From the IMG/VR virus record IMGVR_UViG_3300037961_003917, positions 1-35,336 of that record: a stretch of DNA of 35,336 nt, one strand, 5' to 3'. The notes under the pieces are model-generated. The model saw nothing but the letters and a program-made list of their open reading frames with translations. It had not been told where the DNA came from and made no database searches. The translations under genes were made by a program, and so were the position numbers. Positions 12,291 through 19,543 of the stretch are shown here, piece after piece. Each line of letters begins with the position of its first letter. The first letter of the stretch is position 1. The stretch comes from a virus.

Positions 12291-12886
12291 TGAGAGTTCT
12301 TGTCGCTTGTGAATACAGCGCCCGCGTCCGCGATGCCTTTCGGAAGCGTGGCCACGATGCTTGGTCCTGTGACCTGCTCGAATGCGAGGGCGATCCGCAG
12401 TGGCATCTGCAGCAGCCAGTCGAGGAAGTCCTCGATCAGCAGTGGGATCTGATGATCGCCCATCCGCCTTGCACGCATCTTGCTGTGAGCGGCAGCCGCC
12501 ATTTCGCGGAGAAGATCAGGGACGGACGCCAAGGCGAGGCCTTGCGCTTCGTTCGCCTTCTGATGAACTGCTCCATCCCGCGTTGGTGCATCGAGAACCC
12601 CGTCAGCGTGATCAGCTCTGCCATCCGTAAAGCGGATCAGATCATCCAGCCTTGGGAGCATGGGCACGGGGAGGTGAAGGCCACCTGCTTATGGCTGCAG
12701 AATCTGCCTCGTCTTGTTCCCAGCAACTGCGTCGAGGGGCGTGAGGAGATCGTTCATCGAATGCCCCCAGGGCCTGATCGCTGGAAGGATCGAAGCCGTA
12801 CGTACATAGGTGTTGCGGAGGCAATGGCCCAGCAGTGGGGCGCTCGGGATCTCCCGCCGTTGATGGATCAGCTGTCGATTTTCTAG
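12290..12886 (+). CDS. DNA-cytosine-methyltransferase-like protein
   Basis: 198 residues beginning MRVLVACEYSARVRDAFRKR, a Rossmann SAM-binding loop of the C5-methyltransferase type. Then DLMIAHPPCTHLAVSG carries the PPC motif IV (with the catalytic-type Cys), and RWCIENPVSV is an ENP/ENV-like motif VI. The length is short for a full C5-methyltransferase, and a target-recognition domain is not obvious. Relatives are common in phages and annotated as cytosine methyltransferases, but activity is rarely proven. ATG 12290 overlaps the helicase stop. Possible roles: anti-restriction, or methylation-sensitive control of CG-rich operators. Confidence 0.65.
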   Translation: MRVLVACEYSARVRDAFRKRGHDAWSCDLLECEGDPQWHLQQPVEEVLDQQWDLMIAHPPCTHLAVSGSRHFAEKIRDGRQGEALRFVRLLMNCSIPRWCIENPVSVISSAIRKADQIIQPWEHGHGEVKATCLWLQNLPRLVPSNCVEGREEIVHRMPPGPDRWKDRSRTYIGVAEAMAQQWGARDLPPLMDQLSIF

Positions 12887-12889
12887 GGC

Positions 12890-12918
12890 TTGCCATATGG
12901 CGCGCCATGCCTCAACAT
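12890..12918 (+). promoter_or_regulatory. Rightward promoter candidate with TGGCGCGCCA operator (copy 3)
   Basis: TTGCCA (12890-12895) is followed by the palindrome TGGCGCGCCA (12898-12907) and a weak -10 candidate CAACAT (12913-12918) at 17-base spacing. It sits in the 84-base gap before the operon of small genes starting at 12971. The TTGCCA plus palindrome pairing is shared with copies 1 and 2 in the leftward early region. Confidence 0.4.
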
Positions 12919-12925
12919 ACGCACA

Positions 12926-12947
12926 GGAGGCGATCCCCCGCGCCTCC
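12926..12947 (+). other. GC hairpin in 5' leader of small-gene operon
   Basis: GGAGGCG (12926-12932) pairs perfectly with CGCCTCC (12941-12947) across an eight-base loop. No T tract follows, so it is not a standard terminator. It lies between promoter copy 3 and ATG 12971 and would be in the leader of that transcript, where it could protect or attenuate the mRNA. Confidence 0.4.
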
Positions 12948-12970
12948 CCTAGCTGGAGACAGCACTGATT

Positions 12971-13207
12971 ATGGATTGGCACAATTCCTCTTTGGCTCTC
13001 AAAGAATGGCTTGAGGCGACACAGCCCGAGCCTCCTGCAGAGCCTGAGCGCGCTTTCCTTTGCGAAGCCCGCGACCCCAAGACCAACGAGCTGATCTGGG
13101 ACGACTGGATCTACAGCCGCAAGGATCGCCTGCTCCGCATCCGCGAAGCCAAGCAGGACGGCCTCAACCTGTTCATTGACAACGTCCCTTGCGAGATCTG
13201 GTCATGA
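12971..13207 (+). CDS. Hypothetical small early protein (78 aa)
   Basis: First of four tightly coupled small genes. Acidic and aromatic (MDWHNSSLALKEWLEATQPE, then DPKTNELIWDDWIYSRKDRL). GGAGA lies about 14 bases before ATG 12971. The stop overlaps the ATG of the next gene (ATGA). No domain recognised. The block is placed like phage early accessory (host takeover or anti-defence) genes. Confidence 0.55.
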   Translation: MDWHNSSLALKEWLEATQPEPPAEPERAFLCEARDPKTNELIWDDWIYSRKDRLLRIREAKQDGLNLFIDNVPCEIWS

Positions 13208-13389
13208 ACATCGACGGCATTGACACCATTCAGCTTTGCTGCCTGATGCGCCAACGCCTTGAGCGCGCAGCCCGCACCGAATATCTCGAGATTCCTCTCG
13301 ACATCCTTGCCCGCATCGAGGACGACGTTCTCCCTGCCCTTGAGTTCATTCAGACCACTTACGAAAACCTGCCCGAGGACGACCAATGA
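13204..13389 (+). CDS. Hypothetical small early protein (61 aa)
   Basis: Starts at ATG 13204 overlapping the previous stop (ATGA) and ends with the same overlap to the next gene. Sequence: MNIDGIDTIQLCCLMRQRLE, then ARTEYLEIPLDILARIEDDV and LEFIQTTYENLPED. All-helical and acidic. No domain recognised. The regular four-base overlaps indicate one coupled operon. Confidence 0.55.
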   Translation: MNIDGIDTIQLCCLMRQRLERAARTEYLEIPLDILARIEDDVLPALEFIQTTYENLPEDDQ

Positions 13390-13595
13390 CATCCGTTCAA
13401 TTCATCGCCAAGCTCGCTGACCTGCTCGAGCCCGTCATGGAGTGCGACATGCTCGATCAAGAGAGCCTCTTTGAAATGCAGGAGGGCGTCTGTGATCTGA
13501 TCGCAGATGGCGCCAACCAAAACATCGCGATCGCCAAAGAGTTCGCGAGGAACTGGGATCAGATGTTTGTCACCGTTCAGGAGCCCGTCAAATGA
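13386..13595 (+). CDS. Hypothetical small early protein (69 aa)
   Basis: ATG 13386 overlaps the previous stop (ATGA). An acidic, helical peptide (SVQFIAKLADLLEPVMECDM, then LFEMQEGVCDLIADGA). It resembles its upstream neighbour in size, charge and helical pattern, so the two may be distant paralogues or partners. Function unknown. Confidence 0.5.
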   Translation: MTSVQFIAKLADLLEPVMECDMLDQESLFEMQEGVCDLIADGANQNIAIAKEFARNWDQMFVTVQEPVK

Positions 13596-13930
13596 CCGCC
13601 GCCCCCTCCATCCTTCAGACCAAGCAGTTCGAAGTCGGACAGATCGTCTGCTCGAGCTACGGCTACAACATGACCATCGTCGAGTTCTATCTCGTCGATC
13701 GGATGACTAAATCAAACGTTTGGCTCCGCCCCATCGGCCGCATCGTCAAAAATGACGACGGCAGAGGCGACGGCACTGCTGAACCCAGTCTCGACTTCAA
13801 AGCTGTTGACAGCTGCGTCTTCCGTAAAAAGATCCAGCACAGCTCCGATGGCTGCCAGTACATCTCTGACACCATGAAGTCCTTCTCAATCTGGGATGGC
13901 CGCCCGAAATATCACAACACTTGGGACTAG
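13592..13930 (+). CDS. Hypothetical phage/plasmid protein with GYNMT/WDG motifs (112 aa)
   Basis: Mixed alpha-beta protein: KQFEVGQIVCSSYGYNMTIV, then EFYLVDRMTKSNVWLRPIGR, and near the end YISDTMKSFSIWDGRPKYHN. The order G.I..SSWGY(D/N)(M/Q)T..EFY.V, then FRRK, then WDG.P..Y is one I associate with a widespread small phage and mobile-element protein family of unknown function. Coupled to the upstream gene by ATGA. It is the last gene before a 159-base gap. Confidence 0.6.
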   Translation: MTAAPSILQTKQFEVGQIVCSSYGYNMTIVEFYLVDRMTKSNVWLRPIGRIVKNDDGRGDGTAEPSLDFKAVDSCVFRKKIQHSSDGCQYISDTMKSFSIWDGRPKYHNTWD

Positions 13931-14089
13931 CGCCGGCCCTTAAATTTGGGGCGTCGGGGAGCCTGACGCCTTCGGGCTGAAAGCCATACAACACCCACGT
14001 GCAGAGCGGGAAAAGCAGGGCGCGGATAACAGCGCGATCCATCCCCCGACATCAAAAATCAGTCCAGCAAATCCTCTGTTCTCAAAACC
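13931..14089 (+). other. Intergenic region with two small hairpins
   Basis: It holds two adjacent hairpins: GGCGTC (13950-13955) with GACGCC (13965-13970), and GGCT/AGCC just after (about 13975-13985). Neither has a T tract. A longer leftward frame here lacks protein-like composition. No promoter is convincing. Confidence 0.3.
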
Positions 14090-14308
14090 ATGACTTTCGA
14101 TCCGGACAAAAACCTGAAGCGGATTGCCGACGAAATTTCTGATGATAACTATGGCCGGCCCAGCGTCCTTAAGGAGATTGCTTGGGCGTTGGAATCCATA
14201 GCGAGATCGATGAACGCAGACTTTGAAACCCTCGAGGATCATCGGGATAACTTCAACGCAAGCATGGAGGCCTTCAGGCGTCAGCACAATCTCCCATCTA
14301 AGCCCTGA
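14090..14308 (+). CDS. Hypothetical small early protein (72 aa)
   Basis: MTFDPDKNLKRIADEISDDN then SVLKEIAWALESIARSMNAD: an all-helical acidic protein, possibly coiled coil. No domain recognised. It follows a 159-base gap, so it may have its own promoter, though none is clear. The next gene starts three bases after its stop. Confidence 0.5.
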   Translation: MTFDPDKNLKRIADEISDDNYGRPSVLKEIAWALESIARSMNADFETLEDHRDNFNASMEAFRRQHNLPSKP

Positions 14309-14311
14309 CCT

Positions 14312-14635
14312 GTGGACATCCATCCCAAACGCCTCCACGGACCGGAGCTGATCGCCACGGTCAAAATGTCAGCCAAACTCCGGAAAGCAGCCCTTGTTCT
14401 TCGCTGTGGCTACGCCAAAGTTCTCCCGAGGACCGGCCATATCCTCCCGGACTACGAGGCGTTTTACACCTCGTTGATCGAGGCCAGACGTGAACAGGAG
14501 CAGGCCCTCGGCTCCGCTCAGCAATGCAACAACGACCTCAAAGCTTTCACTGACTATGAACGCCGCCTCCGTGACGCATATGCCAAATCCCAAAATCAGA
14601 GTCCTCAACAGCGGAGTTATCCGCATTCAGATTGA
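14312..14635 (+). CDS. AbrB-like (cyanobacterial type) regulator-like protein
   Basis: 107 residues from GTG 14312 (VDIHPKRLHGPELIATVKMS). The block LIATVK.., then LVLRCGYAKVLPRTG, then PDYEAFYTSLIEAR matches the order of cyanobacterial AbrB-like proteins (PF14250-type: LL.KVK, GY...G...F..F...LL.A). Marine cyanophages often carry these, and the host family regulates nitrogen and carbon genes. The C-terminal 40 residues are an extra Gln-rich helix. The match is recognisable but divergent. The host-regulation role is inference. Confidence 0.45.
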   Translation: MDIHPKRLHGPELIATVKMSAKLRKAALVLRCGYAKVLPRTGHILPDYEAFYTSLIEARREQEQALGSAQQCNNDLKAFTDYERRLRDAYAKSQNQSPQQRSYPHSD

Positions 14636-14753
14636 CGACCTGGTGGGTTTTGTCGATTCTCAGCACCTAGTAGATCCGAAGATCTTGCAGCTGCAGGTAG
14701 CGTGGCGGCAGCGAAACAATCCGCGTGGCGTCAATCAACAGCCTGAAGTCTGA
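14580..14753 (+). CDS. Hypothetical small protein (57 aa)
   Basis: MPNPKIRVLNSGVIRIQIDD then LVGFVDSQHLVDPKILQLQV and a Gln/Asn-rich end. Beta-strand-rich start. It overlaps the previous gene by 56 bases and the ParB-domain gene by 29 bases, a crowded arrangement. Protein-like composition supports it, but overlap on both sides lowers confidence. Confidence 0.4.
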   Translation: MPNPKIRVLNSGVIRIQIDDLVGFVDSQHLVDPKILQLQVAWRQRNNPRGVNQQPEV

Positions 14754-15354
14754 CCATAAAAACGCACGGAAACGCACAGATCGGTCCTCGGAACTAATCA
14801 AAGAGTCCCTGCAGCGTTACGGCGCTGCTCGCTCCATCGTCATTGACGAGGAGAATCGCATCCTCGCCGGCAACGGAACCATCGAAGGGGCCAAGGCCGC
14901 CGGCATCAAGAACCTCCGCGTCATCGAGACAGAAGGCGACGAGATCATCGCCGTTCGACGCACCGGCCTTTCTGAGGAAGAAAAGGTCGGCCTAGCTCTC
15001 GCCGACAACCGCACGGCCGATCTTTCCGAGTGGGACGTCGAGATGCTCCACAGCCTCTCGCAAGAGCACGACATCTCCAGCTGGTTCACCGAGGAAGATC
15101 TCGAGGCATTCCTCGGCGATGAAGTCGAGCCGCTGGATGAGATGCCAGAGCTGAACTCTGACGATCGCGAGCCGATCCAGCAGATGACGTTCATCGTGCA
15201 CGACCTTCAGGCCGAGATCATCAAAGAGGCCATTGAGAAGGCCAAGGCCATGGGCCCGTTTGTCGATACCGGCAATGAGAACGGCAATGGCAACGCCATC
15301 GCTCGAGTTGCTGAACTGTTCCTCAGCTGGGGAGGTGATCATGGCCTCAGCTAA
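14725..15354 (+). CDS. ParB/Srx-domain protein, partner of the Mom-like enzyme
   Basis: 209 residues from GTG 14725. N-terminal ParB domain: KNARKRTDRSSELIKESLQR, then the hallmark RILAGNGTIEGAKAAG and LRVIETEGDEIIAVRR, and a EEEKVGLALADNRTADLSEW region. The C-terminal part is an acidic linker and a short alpha-beta segment (QMTFIVHDLQAEIIKEAIEK). ParB-domain proteins use CTP or nucleotides. In phages they are often fused or adjacent to DNA-modification enzymes, not segregation systems, and no ParA is present here. It overlaps the Mom-like gene by 14 bases. A guiding or accessory role in modification is inferred. Confidence 0.75.
   Translation: MASINSLKSDHKNARKRTDRSSELIKESLQRYGAARSIVIDEENRILAGNGTIEGAKAAGIKNLRVIETEGDEIIAVRRTGLSEEEKVGLALADNRTADLSEWDVEMLHSLSQEHDISSWFTEEDLEAFLGDEVEPLDEMPELNSDDREPIQQMTFIVHDLQAEIIKEAIEKAKAMGPFVDTGNENGNGNAIARVAELFLSWGGDHGLS
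15328..15343 (+). promoter_or_regulatory. Strong ribosome binding site for the Mom-like gene
   Basis: GGAGGTGATC immediately before ATG 15341 is an almost full-length match to the anti-Shine-Dalgarno sequence, far better than most starts in this genome. It lies inside the end of the ParB-domain gene. It decides the start at 15341 and suggests high expression of the modification enzyme. Confidence 0.6.
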
Positions 15355-16108
15355 GGACATCAAGGTCGCGCCCATCTCTGCCAAAGATGCAGCGGCTGTC
15401 GTCAAGCGGATTCACTATTCCGGCTCGACTGCCGCAACCTCAAGCCTTCACCTAGGCGTCTTCCTCAACGGCCGGCTTGAAGGGGCCATGCAATTCGGCA
15501 GTCCCATCGATAAACGCAAGGTTCTCCCTCTTGTCGAGGACACGCCTTGGAATGGCTTCCTAGAGCTGAACCGAATGGCGTTCAGCGAAAACCTGCCCCG
15601 CAACAGCGAAAGCCGGGCCTTAGCCGTTGCCTTTCGGCTGATCAAAAAGCATTACCCGCACATCCAGTGGGTGCTCTCATTTGCCGACGGCGCTCAATGC
15701 GGAGATGGCACCATTTATCGGGCCAGTGGCTTTCACCTGACCGGCATCCGGCAAAACAAGACGATCCTCAAGCTCCCCAACGGCAAGGTCGTCACTGACC
15801 TAACGCTCAACGTCAACCCGCAAAAGATGGGCGGCAACGCCTCTCAGTGGAAAAAGCGTGGCGCCAAACCTCTGGCGGGCTTCCAGCTTCGCTACATCTA
15901 TTTCCTCGATCCAACAGCCAAAGAACGCCTCACAGTGCCGATCCTTCCCTTCACCCGAATAGCGGAAATGGGCGCAACTATGTACCGTGGTGAGAGCACG
16001 CGCGTGAAGCAGGCCACTGTCGGGACCACCGATAAGGCGGCGGAGCATCACCGACCCACGCGCTCCAATCTTTCCCAGGCCAGCCCCAAGACCCAGGAGG
16101 CTGACTAA
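15341..16108 (+). CDS. Mom-like DNA adenine hypermodification enzyme
   Basis: 255 residues. The GNAT-related Mom pattern is clear: HYSGSTAATSSLHLGVFLNG (25-44), LELNRMAFSENLPRNSESRA (74-93), and WVLSFADGAQCGDGTIYRAS (110-129), a near-diagnostic block shared with phage Mu Mom. Mu Mom adds an acetamido (methylcarbamoyl) group to adenine N6 and protects DNA against many restriction enzymes. The C-terminal 70 residues beyond the core are basic and unstructured. The gene lies right before the terminase genes, so DNA would be modified late, before packaging. The exact product here is inferred from the family. Confidence 0.8.
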   Translation: MASAKDIKVAPISAKDAAAVVKRIHYSGSTAATSSLHLGVFLNGRLEGAMQFGSPIDKRKVLPLVEDTPWNGFLELNRMAFSENLPRNSESRALAVAFRLIKKHYPHIQWVLSFADGAQCGDGTIYRASGFHLTGIRQNKTILKLPNGKVVTDLTLNVNPQKMGGNASQWKKRGAKPLAGFQLRYIYFLDPTAKERLTVPILPFTRIAEMGATMYRGESTRVKQATVGTTDKAAEHHRPTRSNLSQASPKTQEAD

Positions 16109-16446
16109 TGCCAAAGCCCCACAATCCTCGGAGGAGATCATCAAAGGCCGAGCTGGGCCTGCGGGTGAATCGCGTCGCACGCCTTCTCGCCAATGGCGGC
16201 ACGCGCTCTGACGTCCTGCAATATGCCTCGACTCAGTGGGAATGCTCCACGAGGACCACGGACGATTACATCCGCAGAGCGCGGGAGATCTTGTGCCAAG
16301 ACTGGGAGCTTGATCGCCGCGTCTTTACAGCAGAGCTTCTGTCGCAGCTGGCATCGCTTCAGAAGGAGGCCCGGAAGACCAACCAGCTCAACTGCGCCTT
16401 AGGCGCAATCAACTCCGCAGCGCGGATCGCGAGGATCCTTGAGTGA
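16108..16446 (+). CDS. terS: Terminase small subunit
   Basis: 112 residues with an N-terminal helix-turn-helix-type domain (ELGLRVNRVARLLANGGTRS, DVLQYASTQWECSTRTTDDY, IRRAREI) and a C-terminal helical oligomerisation region. This matches small terminases that recognise the packaging site and load the large subunit. The ATG overlaps the previous stop (TAATG), and the stop overlaps the GTG of the large subunit (GTGA). It ends shortly after the helix, so it is compact. Confidence 0.75.
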   Translation: MPKPHNPRRRSSKAELGLRVNRVARLLANGGTRSDVLQYASTQWECSTRTTDDYIRRAREILCQDWELDRRVFTAELLSQLASLQKEARKTNQLNCALGAINSAARIARILE

Positions 16447-17792
16447 GCATCCTGTCCTCAATCCCTGAGGGCTGTGTCCTCGAACGGGTTGGCGATCTTG
16501 GCCGCGACCTTGATCTTGACCAGCTGCTCTTGCAGGTGCGGGACGATCTGCATCCTGGGCAGCGAGCCTTTGTCGACGATGACAGCACAGAGATCCTGGG
16601 CATCTCTGCTGGCTACGGGGCGGGTAAGACGAGAGCGTTAGCAGCCAAGACCCTGTTCATGGCAGCGGCTAACCAAGGCTTCACGGGCTGCGTTATGGAG
16701 CCCACTGGCCCATTGATCCGGGACATCTGGCAGACGGATTTCGAGCAGTTCCTCGAGCAGTACGACGTGCCCTATACGTTCCGGGCCTCGCCTTTGCCCG
16801 AATACATCTTGCATCTGCCCCAGGCGGATACGAAGGTGCTTTGCCGGAGCTTCGAGAACTGGTCGCGGATCATCGGTTTGAACTTGGCGTACGTTCTCGC
16901 TGACGAGATCGACACCGTCAATCCATCGACATGTCAGCGCGCCTTCCCCAAGATCCTCGGCCGCCTTCGGGCTGGCAATGTCCGGCAGTTTGCTGCTGCA
17001 TCAACGCCAGAGGGCTTCCGCTGGATGTGGAAAACCTTTGGATCAGACGATGCCCAGCAACGAGAGGATCGCAAGCTCATTAAGATGCGATCGGTAGACA
17101 ATCCGCATCTACCCCAAGACTTCATCGAACGGCTCGAGGCCAACTACGACCCAAGCCTGCTGCAGGCATATCTGCACGGCGAGTTCGTCAACCTCAACAC
17201 CGGACAGGTTTACGACCGCTTCGATCGATCGAAGCACGTAACCAGCAACATTCCTGACGTCAGCTCCGAACCTCTACGCATCGGCGTTGACTTCAACATT
17301 GGCAACATGTCGGCCGTTATCGGTGTCCGTCTTGGCAACAAGCTCGTGCTGATCGATGAGATCAGCGGCGCCCATGACACCGACGCTTTGGGTCAAGAAA
17401 TCAGACGGCGATTTCCCGACCGCCGCATATACATCTACCCTGACGCATCAGGCGGCTCGCGTTCTACTAACGCCTCCCGCACAGACATCCAGATCCTCGA
17501 ATCCTATGGATTCAGCAATCAATCGCCGAGGGCAAATCCTCCCGTCCGTGATCGGGTGGCTGCTGTTCAAGCTGTTCTGGAGAACGGGCGGGGCGAAGTC
17601 CGAATGCAAGTAGCGAGTAGCTGCAAGCGAACGATCGAATGCCTAGAGCTGCAGAGCTATACGGAAAAAGGGGAACCGGACAAAGAAGGCGGGTATGACC
17701 ATATGAACGACAGTTTGGGTTATCTCGTTTGGCGTGAATTCAATCCTCTGCACGCTCGTGCTGGTCGTGGTACAGGAATCAGGCTTTACTAA
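16443..17792 (+). CDS. terL: Terminase large subunit
   Basis: 449 residues. ATPase: Walker A GYGAGKT (57-63), Walker B VLADE (Asp154, Glu155) and the coupling region RQFAAASTPEGFRWMW. RNase-H-like nuclease: Asp283 in RIGVDFNIGN, Asp334 in YPDASGG, and Asp419/423 in DHMNDSLGY. It cuts concatemers and pumps DNA into the prohead. The GTG start overlaps the small subunit stop. The three acidic clusters are intact. The length is typical. Confidence 0.95.
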   Translation: MSILSSIPEGCVLERVGDLGRDLDLDQLLLQVRDDLHPGQRAFVDDDSTEILGISAGYGAGKTRALAAKTLFMAAANQGFTGCVMEPTGPLIRDIWQTDFEQFLEQYDVPYTFRASPLPEYILHLPQADTKVLCRSFENWSRIIGLNLAYVLADEIDTVNPSTCQRAFPKILGRLRAGNVRQFAAASTPEGFRWMWKTFGSDDAQQREDRKLIKMRSVDNPHLPQDFIERLEANYDPSLLQAYLHGEFVNLNTGQVYDRFDRSKHVTSNIPDVSSEPLRIGVDFNIGNMSAVIGVRLGNKLVLIDEISGAHDTDALGQEIRRRFPDRRIYIYPDASGGSRSTNASRTDIQILESYGFSNQSPRANPPVRDRVAAVQAVLENGRGEVRMQVASSCKRTIECLELQSYTEKGEPDKEGGYDHMNDSLGYLVWREFNPLHARAGRGTGIRLY

Positions 17793-17819
17793 ACTGCGAG
17801 GATCAGGCGGAGTTGCGCT

Positions 17820-19265
17820 GTGTATTCAGGCTTTACGAATGTTGGCCGCCAGCGCGTCGGCACTGTCACCAATGTCAACGATCCGAGTACTGCCTGGATC
17901 AACATGGAGCCTCACTGGCTCCTGATTGAAGTTCTGCTGCAGGGCACATACGGCATCAGGAAAAAGCACCGTACATATCTGCCACAAGAGCCTCGGGAGC
18001 TAGACGAGGCATATGACAATCGTCTGCTCCGTAGCGTTTTGTCGCCCTACTACGTGCGACTCGAGCGGATGCTGGCGGGCATGTTGACTCGGAAGCCGGT
18101 CAGGCTGACTGATGTCTCAGATCAAGTGATTGAGCATCTGTTCAACGTTGACTTGCAGGGCAACGACCTCAACGTTTGGGCCTACGAAACAGCTCGCAAG
18201 TGCATCCGCTACGGGCACGTCGGCGTACTGGTTGATGCCCCTGCAGCAGGGGAAAACGGTCGGCCCTACTGGGTGACTTATACGCCACGCGACATCCTTG
18301 GATGGCGGACTGAGATCCAAGACGGAGAGCAAAAGCTGACGCAGCTGCGGCTGATGGAGAAGATCGTTATTGCTGACGGCGACTATGGCGAGCAGCACGT
18401 CGAGCAAATCCGGGTGCTCACGCCCGGCACTTTCGAGATCCATCGCAAGGACGAGGCCGGCGACTTCCGGGTTGTCGAGGAGGGCACCACCAGCCTCTCG
18501 GAGATCCCGTTCGCTGTTGCCTACTCAAACCGCGCCAACATCCTTGAGTCCACGCCGCCCTTGGCTGACATTGCTGAGCTGAATCTGCAGCACTATCAGA
18601 CGCAGAGCGATCTCAGCAACCAGCTGCACATCAGCGCCGTACCGATGCTGGCCTTCTATGGGTTCCCCCAGGCAGCAGAGGAAGTCAGCGCCGGCCCTGG
18701 AGAGGCGATCGCATTTCCCGCCGACGGACGGGCGGAATACATCGAGCCTGGCGGCCGCAGTTATGACGCTCAGTTCAAGCAGCTGGACAGGATCGCTGAG
18801 CAGATCAACAGCTTGGGCCTTGCTGCCGTGCTTGGGCAAAAGCTCGGAGCAGAGACAGCTGAGGCCAAGCGCATCGATCGCAGCCAAGGCGACAGCACCA
18901 TGATGGTGATCGCTCAGCAGATGCAGGATCTGATCGACAACTGCCTGCAGTTCCACGCTGATTATCTGCAAGAGCGGCAAGCGGGGACCAGCTTCGTGAA
19001 CCGCGACTTCCTGTCAACGAGGCTTGATCCGCAGGAAATTCAAGCGTTGCTCGCCCTATATACGACCGGGACGATCACGCAGAAAACGCTGCTTGATCAG
19101 CTGGAGGCGGGCGAAGTCTTAGGCGACGAGTTCGACGTTGAGGAGGAGCTAGAGGCAACGCAGACCGGCGGCTTGATCGAGATGGATCAGCCTGATCAGC
19201 GGGAGCGAGCGGTTATGCCAGAGGCGGAGCCTGAGGAGGAGCCAACCGAGAGGATCCCTGACTGA
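17820..19265 (+). CDS. Portal protein (DUF4055-type)
   Basis: 481 residues. N-terminal RELDEAYDNRLLRSVLSPYY, then VRLERMLAGMLTRKPVRL, the central beta region around WVTYTPRDILGWRTE, and the long helix SDLSNQLHISAVPMLAFYGF that matches DUF4055 portals, a family frequent in cyanophages and related siphophages. The C-terminus is Glu-rich. It forms the dodecameric DNA channel at the capsid vertex. Start GTG 17820 with GGAG ten bases upstream. It follows the terminase by 27 bases and precedes the small gene with a one-base overlap. Confidence 0.85.
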   Translation: MYSGFTNVGRQRVGTVTNVNDPSTAWINMEPHWLLIEVLLQGTYGIRKKHRTYLPQEPRELDEAYDNRLLRSVLSPYYVRLERMLAGMLTRKPVRLTDVSDQVIEHLFNVDLQGNDLNVWAYETARKCIRYGHVGVLVDAPAAGENGRPYWVTYTPRDILGWRTEIQDGEQKLTQLRLMEKIVIADGDYGEQHVEQIRVLTPGTFEIHRKDEAGDFRVVEEGTTSLSEIPFAVAYSNRANILESTPPLADIAELNLQHYQTQSDLSNQLHISAVPMLAFYGFPQAAEEVSAGPGEAIAFPADGRAEYIEPGGRSYDAQFKQLDRIAEQINSLGLAAVLGQKLGAETAEAKRIDRSQGDSTMMVIAQQMQDLIDNCLQFHADYLQERQAGTSFVNRDFLSTRLDPQEIQALLALYTTGTITQKTLLDQLEAGEVLGDEFDVEEELEATQTGGLIEMDQPDQRERAVMPEAEPEEEPTERIPD

Positions 19266-19543
19266 TGGGCTGGATGAATCGGCGACCGAAACGAGGCAGC
19301 GATCAGCCAAAGCAGCTGCTTTATTTCGCTGAGCAGGAACTAGAAAACGAGTTCTATGCCGTCATCCGCGTTACATGGTTTGAGGGCAACCGAGTCAGGC
19401 AAGTCGAGGAGTCGGCCTACAGCTTTTACGACGGGATGACTCCTCATGATCTGCGGCTGCTGCTCAAGGATCTGTTGACTAAGGGCGCAGACGTCTCTAT
19501 CTGCTGCATTGATGGAGCGGATGAGCTTGGCCTGAAAATGTAA
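19265..19543 (+). CDS. Hypothetical head-region protein (92 aa)
   Basis: The sequence DQPKQLLYFAEQELENEFYA then VRQVEESAYSFYDGMTPHDL suggests a small beta-alpha protein of the head module. The C-terminus has LLLKDLLTKGADVSICCIDG. ATG 19265 overlaps the portal stop, and its TAA overlaps the next ATG (TAATG). No family recognised. Portal-side accessory protein by position. Confidence 0.5.
   Translation: MGWMNRRPKRGSDQPKQLLYFAEQELENEFYAVIRVTWFEGNRVRQVEESAYSFYDGMTPHDLRLLLKDLLTKGADVSICCIDGADELGLKM

Noticed and set aside
13940-14338. Leftward 132-codon frame across an intergenic region.
   Set aside because: It covers two rightward small genes in antisense and reads as low-quality composition; no start signals.
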